Assembly: GCA_016183765.1 (NCBI GenBank)
Contig: JACPEA010000011.1
Coordinates: 558,001-622,000, forward strand
Direction: 5' to 3'
Length of the DNA: 64,000 nucleotides
Source of the DNA: Bacteroidota bacterium
Lineage (GTDB): Bacteria > Bacteroidota > Bacteroidia > Chitinophagales > Chitinophagaceae
Shown here: piece by piece, positions 26,867-36,285 of the stretch
How positions within the stretch are numbered: position 1 is the stretch's first letter
Layout of the letters: every line of letters starts with the position of its first letter
The notes under the pieces: generated by a model
Databases searched by the model: none
Seen by the model: only the letters and a program-made list of their open reading frames with translations
What the model was told of the DNA's origin: nothing
Translations under genes and position numbers: made by a program

Positions 26867-28147
26867 TTGCCTAACCTGACCCGAACTTACCTGCAGGGAA
26901 ACGCCCTGCGAACAGGCATTTATGCCGCGGTTGTTGCCTTTCTTACCTATACAATGATCTTTGGTTTCCGAAAATCCTACACGGTGTGCACGTTCGATGG
27001 GATGCGTTTTGCGGGCATCCATTATAAGACGATCCTGGTATTGAGCCAGATGATCGGTTACCTGATGGCTAAGTTTTATGGTATCAAGTTCATTTCAGAG
27101 TTGCAGCGGCTGGGCCGTTACAAGATCATCCTGTTACTGGTGGGCATAGCCTGGGCTGCCTGGTTGTTTTTTGCCGTGATTCCTGCACCGTATAATGCCG
27201 TGTTTCTGTTTATCAATGGTTTTCCACTGGGGATGTTATGGGGTGTGGTATTCTCTTATGTGGAGGGAAGACGCAGTACCGATTTTATCGGGGCCTCGCT
27301 GGCTGTGAGTTTTATCTTTTCATCGGGTTTTGTAAAAACGGTGGGCGGATGGCTGCTGCTGGAGTTCCATTTGTCTGAATTCTGGGTGCCTTTTGCCACC
27401 GGACTGGTATTTGCCCTGCCCTTGCTACTGTTCATTTATCTCATCGAAAAAATACCACCGCCGGATGAGGCCGATATAGCTGCGCGGATGAACCGGACGC
27501 CCATGTCGGCAGAAGACCGTAAACAATTCGTCAAAACCTTTCTGCCGGGTCTGGTGGCCTGTATCGTAATCTATGGTTTTGCCACCATCTTCCGCGATAT
27601 CCGCGATAATTTCAGCGCCGATATGTGGAAGGAGATGGGCTACCTGAACCAGCCTGCCCTCTTCTCTAAAACGGAAACACCGATTACCCTGATCGTACTG
27701 GTACTTATCGGAAGTATGGTACTGATCCGGAACAGTTACAAAGCACTGATGCTGGCCCATCTATTCATTGGCATCGGTTTTGTGCTGGCGGGTATCTCTA
27801 CTTTGTTTTTTGTGCAGCAACAACTGGATCCCGTCTGGTGGATGACGGCTGTAGGACTGGGCCTGTACATGGTCTATATTCCCTTTAATTCCGTTTTCTT
27901 CGAACGGCTGATCGCTGCATTCCGTTTTACGGGTAATGTGGGATTCCTGATCTACCTCGCCGATTCTTTCGGCTACCTGGGCAGTGTGGGTGTGTTGCTG
28001 AGTAAAGAGATCTTTAAAGTAAAACTGAACTGGGTAGATTTTTTCTCCAACAGCGTCATGATCCTCTCCGTGGCGGGCGTGCTGATCACCGTTTTTTCGG
28101 CGTATTATTTTGCGGGGAAAAAGCGAGGGGTGAGTCGTCAATCGTGA
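26867..28147 (+). CDS. DUF5690 family MFS-like membrane protein
   Basis: About 426 residues from the TTG at 26867 (PNLTRTYLQGNALRTGIYAA follows). The frame is open upstream to an ATG at 26774, but a TATATTTAG box at 26843-26851 lies between them, so TTG is favoured. Twelve hydrophobic segments are present, with the early motif TYTMIFGFRKSYTVCTFDG and the FPLGMLWGVVFSYVEGRR segment that I associate with DUF5690, an MFS-like family of Bacteroidota. Substrate unknown. The last codons and the stop (GVSRQS and TGA) are encoded by the intergenic array that follows, so the original C-terminus has been replaced or extended by the repeat. Confidence 0.85.
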   Translation: MPNLTRTYLQGNALRTGIYAAVVAFLTYTMIFGFRKSYTVCTFDGMRFAGIHYKTILVLSQMIGYLMAKFYGIKFISELQRLGRYKIILLLVGIAWAAWLFFAVIPAPYNAVFLFINGFPLGMLWGVVFSYVEGRRSTDFIGASLAVSFIFSSGFVKTVGGWLLLEFHLSEFWVPFATGLVFALPLLLFIYLIEKIPPPDEADIAARMNRTPMSAEDRKQFVKTFLPGLVACIVIYGFATIFRDIRDNFSADMWKEMGYLNQPALFSKTETPITLIVLVLIGSMVLIRNSYKALMLAHLFIGIGFVLAGISTLFFVQQQLDPVWWMTAVGLGLYMVYIPFNSVFFERLIAAFRFTGNVGFLIYLADSFGYLGSVGVLLSKEIFKVKLNWVDFFSNSVMILSVAGVLITVFSAYYFAGKKRGVSRQS

Positions 28148-28252
28148 GTCGTGAATCGTGAGTTGGCAATGGGCAATGGTGAATATGGCAGCACAGGCCG
28201 CCGTCACTCCCTACTCCCTACTCACCACTGACGACTCACGATTGACGATTCC
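28127..28252. repeat. Heptad inverted array, locus B (between convergent genes)
   Basis: Left arm GTGAGTCGTCAATCGTGAGTC continues with GTGAATC heptads to about 28161, then GGCAATGGGCAATGGTGAATA. The right arm at about 28205-28252 holds CTCCCTACTCCCTACTCACC, then ACTGACGACTCACGATTGACG. The left arm supplies the stop codon of the DUF5690 gene. The right arm begins 4 bp after the msrB stop on the other strand. Confidence 0.85.
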
Positions 28253-28255
28253 ACC

Positions 28256-28825
28256 TCATCCTTTTTTCTTCTCCTCAAATTTTTTCTCTGCCTCTTTAGC
28301 TTTTTCAAAATCGAGTACCACACCGTTGATGCAGTAACGCAGGCCGGTTGGGGGCGGTCCGTCGTCAAATACGTGGCCTAAATGCGATTTGCAGCGGCCG
28401 CATTGTACTTCGGTCCGTTGCATGCCAAGACTGTTATCGGGCAGATAGATGATCGATCCTTTGGTGATGGGTTCATAAAAACTGGGCCAGCCGCAACCAC
28501 TCTCGAATTTGGTATCGCTTTTGAAGAGTGCATTGCCACAAACGGCACAGTAATAGGTGCCGATCTCTTTGGAAGTTTCGAACGGACTGGTAAACGGACG
28601 TTCGGTTCCTTTCTGGCGAGCGATATAATATACTTCCGGGTTCAGGAATTTCTTCCACTCTTCTTCCTTCAATACTACTTTGGAGGAATCGGTCCGCGAA
28701 TACACTGGGTTATTCTTTTTGTTCTCTGTATCCATTTTGATCGGTTTCTTTTGATTGGATTGACTATGACAGCCCTGCCATACAATGGTTGAGAGCAGTA
28801 GCAGAAGGAGCGGCTTCATATTCAA
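28256..28825 (-). CDS. msrB: Peptide-methionine (R)-S-oxide reductase, lipoprotein
   Basis: 189 residues. The N-terminus is a lipoprotein signal with a likely lipidated C19 (TIVWQGC). The MsrB domain fills about 50-175. Zinc is held by C93, C96, C142 and C145 (CAVC and CGRC). The substrate motif is SGCGWPSFYEPI, and the catalytic cysteine is C165 in RYCING. It repairs methionine-R-sulfoxide in envelope proteins. The export signal distinguishes it from cytosolic MsrB. It is convergent with the DUF5690 gene and divergent from adk. Confidence 0.95.
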   Translation of the reverse strand: MNMKPLLLLLLSTIVWQGCHSQSNQKKPIKMDTENKKNNPVYSRTDSSKVVLKEEEWKKFLNPEVYYIARQKGTERPFTSPFETSKEIGTYYCAVCGNALFKSDTKFESGCGWPSFYEPITKGSIIYLPDNSLGMQRTEVQCGRCKSHLGHVFDDGPPPTGLRYCINGVVLDFEKAKEAEKKFEEKKKG

Positions 28826-28963
28826 TTAAATTTTATGTGATAAAAATAATGCAAGCTGGTCGGATATGGTCCTTTTATCTGACGAAAACGCACCATAAAT
28901 CTTACGATCGAGCGCTTTTAAAGGTTTTCAAATACTGTTAAATGTTTTTTAAAATCAAGGCCT

Positions 28964-28971
28964 TATCTTTG
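28964..28971 (+). promoter_or_regulatory. Minus-7 box of adk
   Basis: TATCTTTG, an exact TAnnTTTG match, 25 bp before the adk ATG. Confidence 0.6.
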
Positions 28972-28996
28972 TTCTTCACTTAAGGTAAGCAAGGAC

Positions 28997-29575
28997 ATGT
29001 TTAATATTATCCTGTTTGGACCTCCCGGAAGCGGGAAAGGTACGCAAAGCGAGAAACTGATCGCAGCGTATGGGTTAAAACATTTATCAACCGGGGATCT
29101 GTTACGCAGTGAAATTACGCGCCAGACACCTCTCGGACTGGAAGCCAAAAGTATCATGGACCGCGGCCAGCTGGTGCCGGATGAAGTGGTGGTGGGTATG
29201 ATCAGTTCTGCGCTGGAAGCCAATCCGCAGGCCCAAGGTTTTCTGTTTGATGGATTCCCCCGTACAGTGGCCCAGAGTGAAGCGCTGGATAAACTGCTGA
29301 ACCTGAAAAACACCTCCATTGGTGTGGTACTGGCACTGCAGGTAACGGAAGAAGAGCTGGTGCAGCGTTTGCTGAACAGAGGTTTGACCAGTGGCCGCAG
29401 CGACGACACCAACGAATCGGTGATCAGGGCCCGAATTAAGGAATACCAGGACAAAACATCCGTAGTAGCCGATTATTACAGTCAGTTCGATAAAGTGGTC
29501 AATGTAAAGGGTGAAGGATCCGTAGAAGAAATTTTTGCCGCTCTTTGCAGCGAAATTGACAAACGGATGTCTTAA
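28997..29575 (+). CDS. adk: Adenylate kinase
   Basis: A 192-residue cytosolic nucleotide kinase. P-loop GPPGSGKGT lies at 8-16. The AMP-binding STGDLLRSE, the GFLFDGFPRTVAQ motif and a short LID with SGRSDDTNE follow. It interconverts ATP + AMP and 2 ADP. The LID is of the short, zinc-free kind. It is followed by a strong terminator and appears to be monocistronic. Length is normal for the phylum. Confidence 0.97.
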   Translation: MFNIILFGPPGSGKGTQSEKLIAAYGLKHLSTGDLLRSEITRQTPLGLEAKSIMDRGQLVPDEVVVGMISSALEANPQAQGFLFDGFPRTVAQSEALDKLLNLKNTSIGVVLALQVTEEELVQRLLNRGLTSGRSDDTNESVIRARIKEYQDKTSVVADYYSQFDKVVNVKGEGSVEEIFAALCSEIDKRMS

Positions 29576-29617
29576 ATATATATCTTGTAAAAAGTTTTAC
29601 AACCAACAACCAACTGC

Positions 29618-29650
29618 AATCCCGTCATTTTAATGGCGGGATTCTTTTTT
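29618..29650 (+). terminator. Intrinsic terminator of adk
   Basis: AATCCCGTCA pairs with TGGCGGGATT (one G-T pair) around a 6-nt loop, followed by CTTTTTT. Confidence 0.92.
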
Positions 29651-29697
29651 GTGCCTCCAATCATCTTCGTTCCTATCTTTAAAGTCAATCGACTGTT

Positions 29698-30165
29698 ATG
29701 CTGGAGAAGAAAATCGTATTCCTGAAGGAGGAAGTTGTTCCCTTATTACATAAACTGCGTCCTCTGCAGAAAGGGAACTGGGGTAAAATGGATGCGCAAC
29801 AGATGGTGGAACACCTGGAGGATATTTGTAAAGTGGCCAACGGAAAAATACCACTGCAACTGATCAATACCGACCCCAAAGGTTTGGCGGCTGCCCGTGA
29901 TTTTCTGGCTACCGAATTACCTTTCCAGGAGAATACCCGGGTTCCGGTTATGCCCGAAGAACCCCGCCCGCATAAATATACCACACTGCAGGAAGGCATT
30001 GAAAAAGTAGCAAAAGAACTGGACCTGGTATTGGAAGTATACACAGCAAATCCTTCACTGCAATTGATGCATCCCATTTTTGGTTCATTGGACCAGGAAC
30101 TGCAGATCCGTTATCTCTACAAACATGTCTACCACCACTTACGGCAGTTTGGACTGGTAGATTAA
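29698..30165 (+). CDS. DinB-like DUF1569 protein
   Basis: 155 residues. The segments NWGKMDAQQMVEHLEDICK and YLYKHVYHHLRQFGLVD resemble DUF1569, a branch of the DinB/YfiT four-helix metal proteins. The histidines in VEHL and HVYHHLRQ are the likely metal ligands. Relatives include thiol transferases and hydrolases, but no reaction is established for this branch. It lies alone between adk and paaZ, each with its own signals. Confidence 0.75.
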   Translation: MLEKKIVFLKEEVVPLLHKLRPLQKGNWGKMDAQQMVEHLEDICKVANGKIPLQLINTDPKGLAAARDFLATELPFQENTRVPVMPEEPRPHKYTTLQEGIEKVAKELDLVLEVYTANPSLQLMHPIFGSLDQELQIRYLYKHVYHHLRQFGLVD

Positions 30166-30201
30166 TATTCATTCTTCGCATTGCCAAAACCTACCAATCG
30201 T

Positions 30202-30209
30202 TAGCTTTG
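30202..30209 (+). promoter_or_regulatory. Minus-7 box of paaZ
   Basis: TAGCTTTG, 11 bp before the ATG at 30221. This predicts a very short leader. Confidence 0.55.
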
Positions 30210-30220
30210 TTGCTCTATAA

Positions 30221-32278
30221 ATGATTGCTATGATTGCATTGGAAAATTATGTTCTGGGAAACTGGATCAAAGGTGATGGCGATGGTCAATTGCTGTATCA
30301 TGCTGTAACCGGCGAACCGCTTGCCAGGACTTCTACCAAAGGCCTGGATTTTTCGGCTATCCTTGATTATGCCAGAACCCAGGGAAACCCATCACTCCGC
30401 AAGCTGAGTTTTCATGAGCGGGGCAGGTTATTGCGGGCACTGGCACTTCACCTGCGCGAACACCTGGATGAGTTTTACCGCATCAGTTACCAGACTGGCG
30501 CTACCAAAGCCGATAGTTGGGTAGATATTGAAGGGGGCATCGGCAATCTTTTCTCCTATGCCTCACTGCGCAGAAAATTTCCGGATACACCGTATTGCCT
30601 GGATGGAGAAAATCATCCGCTGGGCAAAGCAAACACGTTCATGGGCCATCACCTGCTGGTGCCAAAAGAAGGGGTGGCTGTTCATATCAATGCCTTTAAT
30701 TTCCCCGTATGGGGCATGCTGGAAAAGATTGCAGTGAACCTGCTGGCAGGAGTGCCCGCAGTGGTGAAACCTGCAACCGTTACTTCGTACCTGACAGAAG
30801 CTGTGGTAAAACGGATCGCAGCATCGGGTATCTTACCAGATGGAGCTTTACAACTGATCTGCGGAAGTGCAGGCGATATGCTGGAGCATGTGACCTCGCA
30901 GGACGTGATAACGTTTACCGGTTCGGCTTCAACCGGACTGATGCTGAAATCGGGCAAACGCATCCTGCAGGAAAATGTTCCGTTTACCATGGAAGCTGAC
31001 TCGCTCAACTGTATCGTACTTGGCGAAGATGTGACGCCGGGCATGCCTGAATGGGACATCTTTATCAAAGAAGTGAGAAAAGAGATGACCACGAAGTGCG
31101 GACAGAAATGCACTGCTATCCGCCGCATATTTGTTCCGGAGAACAAACTGGAAGAGGTACAACTGGCTTTGGGTAAAGCACTGTCGCAAACCACCATCGG
31201 GAACCCGCTTAACGAAAAAGTGAGAATGGGTTCGCTGGCCGGCGATACACAGCGTAAAGAAGTGAAAGAACAGGTGCAGAAGCTATTGGCTTCCTCCCAG
31301 ATCATCTACGGTTCACTGGATAGTGTGGAAGTAATAGATGCCGATGCGCAGAAAGGGGCTTTCATGAGCCCGATCCTGTTGCTGAACAGCCAGCCGCTCA
31401 CCAGCCGTGAAGTACATGAAGTGGAAGCTTTTGGTCCCGTATCGACCCTCATGCCTTACCGGACAACCGAAGAAGCCATTACACTTGCTAAAATGGGTAA
31501 GGGCTCCCTGGTAAGTTCCATTGTAACGGCCAATACACAAATTGCCAGGCAGTATGTGCTGGGTGCGGGTATGTATCATGGCCGCATCCTCATTTTAAAC
31601 GAAGCCTGCGCCAAAGAAAGTACGGGGCACGGCTCGCCATTGCCCCTGCTGGTTCATGGAGGACCAGGCCGGGCTGGCGGTGGTGAAGAAATGGGAGGTA
31701 TGCGCGGCGTAAAACATTATATGCAACGTGTGGCCATACAGGGTTCTCCTGATATGATCACCGCAGTAAGCCAGGTGTACCAGCCCGGAGCCACCGGTAA
31801 CCGCGAAGGAAAACATCCGTTCAAAAAATATTTTGAGGAACTGGTCATCGGTGATCAATTGCTGACAGCCAAAAGAGAGATCACTGCAGAAGATATCGAC
31901 CGCTTTGCAGACCTGAGCGGCGATCATTTTTATGCACACCTGGAAGAGACCGATTTTGCGGGAACCATGTTTGACCAGCAGGTGGCGCATGGTTATTTTA
32001 TCATGAGCGCAGCTGCGGGTTTGTTTGTGGATAGCTATGAGAAAAACCCGGTATTGCTGAACTATGGTATTGATGAACTCAGGTTCACCAAACCAGTATA
32101 TCCCGGCGCCGAGATCCAGGTTAGGTTCACCTGTAAGGAAAAAATAGCACAGGAACAGAAAGCGCCCGATGATATTCCCAGGGGTATTGTGAAGTGGCTG
32201 GTAGAGATCATGGATGATACCGATGAGATCGTGGGTGTGGCAACAATATTGACGATGGTGGAAAGGGGGGGTCAATAA
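30221..32278 (+). CDS. paaZ: Bifunctional oxepin-CoA hydrolase / 3-oxo-5,6-dehydrosuberyl-CoA semialdehyde dehydrogenase (PaaZ)
   Basis: 685 residues with two domains. The aldehyde dehydrogenase (about 1-520) has the nucleophile C297 in GQKCTAIRR. The C-terminal MaoC-type hydratase (about 545-680) has D568 and H573 in SGDHFYAH. Both sets match the E. coli PaaZ residues in place. It opens the oxepin ring in phenylacetate degradation and oxidises the resulting aldehyde. No other ring-opening paa genes are visible here, but an enoyl-CoA hydratase gene follows closely after a GxxExxY gene. An in-frame second ATG three codons in is possible. Confidence 0.93.
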   Translation: MIAMIALENYVLGNWIKGDGDGQLLYHAVTGEPLARTSTKGLDFSAILDYARTQGNPSLRKLSFHERGRLLRALALHLREHLDEFYRISYQTGATKADSWVDIEGGIGNLFSYASLRRKFPDTPYCLDGENHPLGKANTFMGHHLLVPKEGVAVHINAFNFPVWGMLEKIAVNLLAGVPAVVKPATVTSYLTEAVVKRIAASGILPDGALQLICGSAGDMLEHVTSQDVITFTGSASTGLMLKSGKRILQENVPFTMEADSLNCIVLGEDVTPGMPEWDIFIKEVRKEMTTKCGQKCTAIRRIFVPENKLEEVQLALGKALSQTTIGNPLNEKVRMGSLAGDTQRKEVKEQVQKLLASSQIIYGSLDSVEVIDADAQKGAFMSPILLLNSQPLTSREVHEVEAFGPVSTLMPYRTTEEAITLAKMGKGSLVSSIVTANTQIARQYVLGAGMYHGRILILNEACAKESTGHGSPLPLLVHGGPGRAGGGEEMGGMRGVKHYMQRVAIQGSPDMITAVSQVYQPGATGNREGKHPFKKYFEELVIGDQLLTAKREITAEDIDRFADLSGDHFYAHLEETDFAGTMFDQQVAHGYFIMSAAAGLFVDSYEKNPVLLNYGIDELRFTKPVYPGAEIQVRFTCKEKIAQEQKAPDDIPRGIVKWLVEIMDDTDEIVGVATILTMVERGGQ

Positions 32279-32427
32279 GAGAGGAACGGAGAAAAGAAGA
32301 AAAGAAGAATTAGAAGGTATGCTGCGATATTCATGCTTGCGGTAAATACCTAATGAATAAACGGAGACAGCGTTTTATTTTTGTTCCAACCAACTCTTTA
32401 TCTCTTTTTCTCCGTTTCTCTCTTATT
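32274..32427. repeat. Inverted repeat between paaZ and the GxxExxY gene
   Basis: ATAAGAGAGGAACGGAGAA at 32274-32292 is the reverse complement, with one mismatch, of TTCTCCGTTTCTCTCTTAT at 32409-32427. The interval is purine-rich then pyrimidine-rich. The right arm ends 4 bp before the likely ATG of the GxxExxY gene, so the pair brackets its leader. Confidence 0.7.
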
Positions 32428-32430
32428 GAA

Positions 32431-32826
32431 ATGAAGCACTCCCAGGATGCCAATATGATCATCGGTCAGCTCCTCGACGCTTGTATTAAGATACACTCCG
32501 CATTAGGTCCCGGATTGTTCGAGTCGGTCTATGAAGAGGTGCTAACATACGAATTGCTCAAAAGATCGTTTACTGTTCAAAGACAAAAAGCAATACCACT
32601 TTTGTATGACGGGATACGGTTCGAAGACGGGTTCAGGGCAGATTTACTGATCAATAGGTTGGTCATCGTTGAAATCAAGTCGGTTGAGCATCTTGCCCCG
32701 GTACATTTTAAACAATTGCACACGTACCTGAAACTTTCCGGTATTAAAAACGGGGTATTGGTCAATTTTAATGTAAACCTTGTAAAAGAAGGATTTTTCA
32801 GACGATTTAATAACTTAGTATCATGA
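32431..32826 (+). CDS. GxxExxY family protein (PD-(D/E)xK nuclease-like)
   Basis: 131 residues from the ATG at 32431 (MKHSQDANMIIGQLLDACIK). A longer frame from 32353 translates the inverted repeat and is not favoured. The family motif is GLFESVYEEVL (GxxExxY), followed by FRADLLINRLVIVEIKS with the D...EIK pattern of PD-(D/E)xK folds, and a QLHTYLKLSGIKNGVLVNFN segment. Members are widespread, often scattered and of unknown role. It overlaps the enoyl-CoA hydratase start by ATGA although the two have no evident functional tie. The inverted repeat in front may mark its insertion. Confidence 0.85.
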   Translation: MKHSQDANMIIGQLLDACIKIHSALGPGLFESVYEEVLTYELLKRSFTVQRQKAIPLLYDGIRFEDGFRADLLINRLVIVEIKSVEHLAPVHFKQLHTYLKLSGIKNGVLVNFNVNLVKEGFFRRFNNLVS

Positions 32827-33611
32827 TAGAGCAAGTAACAGATGGTTATGTGAAAGTGGAACGTGAGCATGGTATTGCCACGATCGAGTTCTTTCATCCG
32901 CAGAGTAATTCCCTGCCGGGCAAACTGCTGGCTGCGCTTGCCAAAGATATCCATAGTGAAGGGCTGAACCCCGGAACCCATGTGATCATTCTCCGATCGG
33001 TCGGCGAAAAGATTTTTTGTGCCGGCGCCTCTTTTGATGAGCTTGCCGCTATCAGCAACGAGGAGGAAGGGTATCATTTTTTTTCCGGTTTTGCGCAGGT
33101 CATCAATGCTATGCGTAAGGCACCGCAATTCATTATTGCGCGTATCCAGGGCAAATGTATTGGCGGTGGGGTAGGTTTGGCTGCTGCAGCCGATTATGCC
33201 ATTGCTGCGGAAGGTGCGGATATCAAGTTAAGTGAACTGGCAGTAGGTATTGGTCCATTTGTGGTGGGACCTGCCGTAGAACGTAAACTGGGCCTTTCTG
33301 CTTTTTCACAGCTTACCATTGATGCCACCAACTGGCGTTCGGCCGACTGGGCACGCCGCAAAGGCCTGTTTGCAGAACTGCATACGGATATTGCCGCTGT
33401 GGATGATGCGATCGGGCAACTATCTACCACACTCTCGCATTCCTCTCCCGCCGCCATGCAGGAGATCAAAAAGGTATTGTGGAAAGGCACGGAACACTGG
33501 GATGAGTTGTTGCAAGAACGTGCCGCTATTAGTGGCAGGCTGATACTCAGCGATCATAGCAAACGATTCATCCAAAAATTCAAAGCTTCCAAGTCTTCAC
33601 AGGCCAGCTGA
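32823..33611 (+). CDS. Enoyl-CoA hydratase/isomerase family protein
   Basis: A 262-residue crotonase-fold enzyme. The oxyanion-hole segments are CAGASFDELA and IQGKCIGGGVGLAAAADYAIA. The second acid of the classic hydratases is replaced here: the stretch after the helix reads KLSELAVGIGPFVVGP. The reaction could be hydration or isomerisation of an unsaturated acyl-CoA. Its neighbourhood with paaZ favours a PaaF/PaaG-like role in beta-oxidation of ring-opened phenylacetate, but this is inference. Start overlaps the GxxExxY stop. Confidence 0.87.
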   Translation: MIEQVTDGYVKVEREHGIATIEFFHPQSNSLPGKLLAALAKDIHSEGLNPGTHVIILRSVGEKIFCAGASFDELAAISNEEEGYHFFSGFAQVINAMRKAPQFIIARIQGKCIGGGVGLAAAADYAIAAEGADIKLSELAVGIGPFVVGPAVERKLGLSAFSQLTIDATNWRSADWARRKGLFAELHTDIAAVDDAIGQLSTTLSHSSPAAMQEIKKVLWKGTEHWDELLQERAAISGRLILSDHSKRFIQKFKASKSSQAS

Positions 33612-33664
33612 AGCAAACTGGCATCGATCGGAAAATACAGGTTATCAGAAACAGGTTGTTGATA

Positions 33665-33701
33665 AAACAAAAGGCATATAGTCACTATACGCCCTTTGTT
33701 T
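33665..33701. terminator. Bidirectional hairpin between the hydratase and carbonic anhydrase genes
   Basis: An 18-nt arm beginning AAACAAAAGGC pairs, with two mismatches, with one ending GCCCTTTGTTT around a single-base centre. A/T-rich flanks on both sides suit two convergent genes. Confidence 0.75.
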
Positions 33702-33714
33702 GGTGAAATATTTC

Positions 33715-34350
33715 TTAAAGGTCATCGTATTGGTACAGTCTGTCGATCGGGCTCTGTGCTTTCAGCTCAAATACGGGATTGATCACCCCGTTCTTTAAAC
33801 CATATACCCATCCGTGCAGGTCTGGACGTTGTTCGTTCTGCCAGGCTTTCTGGATGATGGATGTTTTGGCGAGGTGCTGCACCTGTTCAATTACATTCAG
33901 CTCTACCAGCCTGTCGAACCGTTGATCTTCATTCTCAATATGATTCAACTCATCTGTATGCAGACGGTATACGTCTTTGATATTTCTCAGCCACATATTC
34001 AATACCTGTTTGAAATCGTGGTTGGTCATGGCTGCTTTTACGCCACCGCAGCCGTAGTGGCCGCAAACGATCACGTGTTTTACTTTCAGGTGTACCACGG
34101 CATATTCCAGCACGCTCAACAGGTTCACATCGGTATGAATGACCAGGTTGGCCACATTGCGGTGTACAAAGATCTCGCCAGGCTGGGTGTTGGTGATCTC
34201 ATTGGCGGGAACGCGACTGTCGCTGCAACCAATCCACAGGAACTCTGGTTTTTGAATTTCTGATAACCTGTTGAAGTACCCGGGATCATCTTCTACTTTT
34301 TCTTTTGCCCAGGCTTTGTTTTCTAATAATAGTTTCTCGTATGCTTTCAT
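33715..34350 (-). CDS. can: Beta-class carbonic anhydrase
   Basis: A 211-residue soluble beta-carbonic anhydrase. Zinc ligands C42, H98 and C101 are visible, with the catalytic D44-R46 dyad in CSDSR and GHYGCGG around the second pair. It interconverts CO2 and bicarbonate. The ATG overlaps the SulP stop by ATGA, so both proteins are made together and should work as a bicarbonate import and use unit. Length is normal. Confidence 0.96.
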   Translation of the reverse strand: MKAYEKLLLENKAWAKEKVEDDPGYFNRLSEIQKPEFLWIGCSDSRVPANEITNTQPGEIFVHRNVANLVIHTDVNLLSVLEYAVVHLKVKHVIVCGHYGCGGVKAAMTNHDFKQVLNMWLRNIKDVYRLHTDELNHIENEDQRFDRLVELNVIEQVQHLAKTSIIQKAWQNEQRPDLHGWVYGLKNGVINPVFELKAQSPIDRLYQYDDL

Positions 34351-35912
34351 TGGATGGTTAATTTAGGTTCATTAAGTAAAAGGTGCATGGGTTTGTGTAC
34401 GCTTTTCCTGATATCGATCCTGATATTTTTCAGGTGAGCGTGCAGCAGGAAGTTATTGATCTCTTCAATCACGTCCTTATCAATATAATCGGCCCTTGTG
34501 GCGTCGATCAGTACAGAAGCATTTTGGGGTACGTCTTCCAGTTTCTTTTTAATGATGGGCTTGTTCAGAAAGGAGACGTCTTTTCGTAAACGGATCAGGT
34601 AATGGTTCTTGTCGTTCACTACCATTACGGATGAGCGGAAATTATTCCGGATCATGAAGAACAGTCCAACCGCGATGCCGATAAGGATACCGATCAGCAG
34701 GTCTGTGAACAGAATAGCCAAAATGGTAACCACGAACGGGATGAACTGATCCCATCCTTTGTGAAAGAACTCTTTAAACAGTGAAACTTTCGCCAGTTTG
34801 TACCCTGTAAAGATAAGTACAGCAGCCAAAGCGCTTAAAGGTATTTTATTCAGCAGGGTGGGTATCAGCATAACGCATACCAGTAACAGTATCCCATGCA
34901 TGATGGAAGAGACTTTTGTTCTGGCACCTGCCGATACGTTGGCAGAACTGCGTACTACTACAGATGTTAGGGGTAGTCCGCCGATCAGTCCGGAAACAAT
35001 GTTCCCGACTCCCTGCGCCTTTAATTCACGGTTAGGCGGGGTAACCCGCTTCAGGGGGTCCAGTTTATCTACCGCCTCAATTCCCAGCAGGGTTTCCAGA
35101 CTGGCCACAATAGCGAGGGTAACCCCCGAGACCCATACATCCGGGTTATTCAGGTGTTTGATATCCGGGAAACTGAAGAACGAGAAAAATTGGCCGAGGC
35201 CGCTGGCAACGGGTAATGATACCAGGTGTTTGGTTTCAAGCACATATCCCGGTTTACCTATTGCAAAATACTGGTTGATCAGCACGCCCGCGATCACTGC
35301 CACCAGGGCGCCGGGTACCAGGTTGAGTGTCTTGTTTTTCCGGATGAATTTTTTCTCCCAGAACATCAGTATGGCGAGTGATGCGGTTCCGATGATCACT
35401 GCGGCAGGGGTGATGTACCGGATTGCCTGGAACATTCCGGTAAATGTATTTTCCTGGTCATTCTGCCTGAAATTTTCATTGCCCACAAAATCGGTATCAT
35501 AACCTACCAGGTGTGGAAATTGTTTTAAGATCAGTATCAGGCCGATGGCTGCCAGCATACCCTTGATCACCGAGTTGGGTACATAATCACCGATCACACC
35601 CGCTTTGATGAAGCCGAGGATCAGCTGTATGATACCTGCAATGACCACAGCCAGTAAAAAAGCTTCGTACACCTGCAGTTTCAGGATGGCGGTAGCCACA
35701 ATTACGGTTAATCCGGCAGCGGGGCCGCTGACACTCAGTTGCGAGCCGCTGAGTAAACCGATCACTACACCACCAACCACACCGGCGATGATGCCGGAAA
35801 AAAGAGGTGCGCCTGAGCCGAGTGCAATTCCAAGGCACAGCGGCAGGGCTACCAATAACACTACGATAGAGGCGGGCAGGTCACTGCCGGCACTCTGAAA
35901 ATATTTTTTCAT
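34347..35912 (-). CDS. SulP-family anion (probably bicarbonate) transporter
   Basis: 521 residues. It has 12 or more membrane segments starting [24 protein letters not shown], the [15 protein letters not shown] loop of SulP proteins, and [19 protein letters not shown]-terminal STAS-like domain starts at about residue 435 ([15 protein letters not shown]). SulP carriers move sulfate, bicarbonate or other anions. The direct translational overlap with carbonic anhydrase argues for bicarbonate. The two small exported proteins upstream are on the same strand and probably in the operon. Confidence 0.92.
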   Translation of the reverse strand: MKKYFQSAGSDLPASIVVLLVALPLCLGIALGSGAPLFSGIIAGVVGGVVIGLLSGSQLSVSGPAAGLTVIVATAILKLQVYEAFLLAVVIAGIIQLILGFIKAGVIGDYVPNSVIKGMLAAIGLILILKQFPHLVGYDTDFVGNENFRQNDQENTFTGMFQAIRYITPAAVIIGTASLAILMFWEKKFIRKNKTLNLVPGALVAVIAGVLINQYFAIGKPGYVLETKHLVSLPVASGLGQFFSFFSFPDIKHLNNPDVWVSGVTLAIVASLETLLGIEAVDKLDPLKRVTPPNRELKAQGVGNIVSGLIGGLPLTSVVVRSSANVSAGARTKVSSIMHGILLLVCVMLIPTLLNKIPLSALAAVLIFTGYKLAKVSLFKEFFHKGWDQFIPFVVTILAILFTDLLIGILIGIAVGLFFMIRNNFRSSVMVVNDKNHYLIRLRKDVSFLNKPIIKKKLEDVPQNASVLIDATRADYIDKDVIEEINNFLLHAHLKNIRIDIRKSVHKPMHLLLNEPKLTIQ

Positions 35913-35961
35913 GGTACAATTAGAAATAGGATAAATAAAATGGTTTGCTGCCTGTTAACGG

Positions 35962-36258
35962 TCAGCAGTTGGGAGGGGGTACATGGATATCGCCTGTAAA
36001 ATTCTGCGGGATGGCATCGGCAAAAAGCTGATGTTGCGAAGCCCTGTCTTCCGTTCCCGGCGTATGGGTGAAAACGGTATTGGAAAAATGATCGTTCCTC
36101 AGGAAAGCTTTCTGAAACCCGCTTTTCTCCACATGTATCGAATGCGGGAGTTCTTCGGTGAACTGGTTACTGAACAACAGTCCCCCCATCTGACGTATGG
36201 GTAGTATCTGTATGGCCAATACCAACAACAGGAATACAGTGCAGAATCTCTTCTTCAT
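35962..36258 (-). CDS. Small exported protein, copy 2 of a tandem pair
   Basis: 98 residues. N-terminal signal or anchor (MKKRFCTVFLLLVLAIQIL) followed by QMGGLLFSNQFTEELPHS, a variable middle, and the exact tail FADAIPQNFTGDIHVPPPNC shared with the copy at 36346-36642. Not recognised. The unusual conserved C-terminus with proline-rich PPPNC suggests it is the functional part. It lies 49 bp upstream of the SulP gene on the same strand, so co-expression with bicarbonate transport is likely. It could also be an unrelated envelope peptide. Confidence 0.75.
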   Translation of the reverse strand: MKKRFCTVFLLLVLAIQILPIRQMGGLLFSNQFTEELPHSIHVEKSGFQKAFLRNDHFSNTVFTHTPGTEDRASQHQLFADAIPQNFTGDIHVPPPNC

Positions 36259-36285
36259 CGTTACTGGGAATAGGGAATAACTTAA

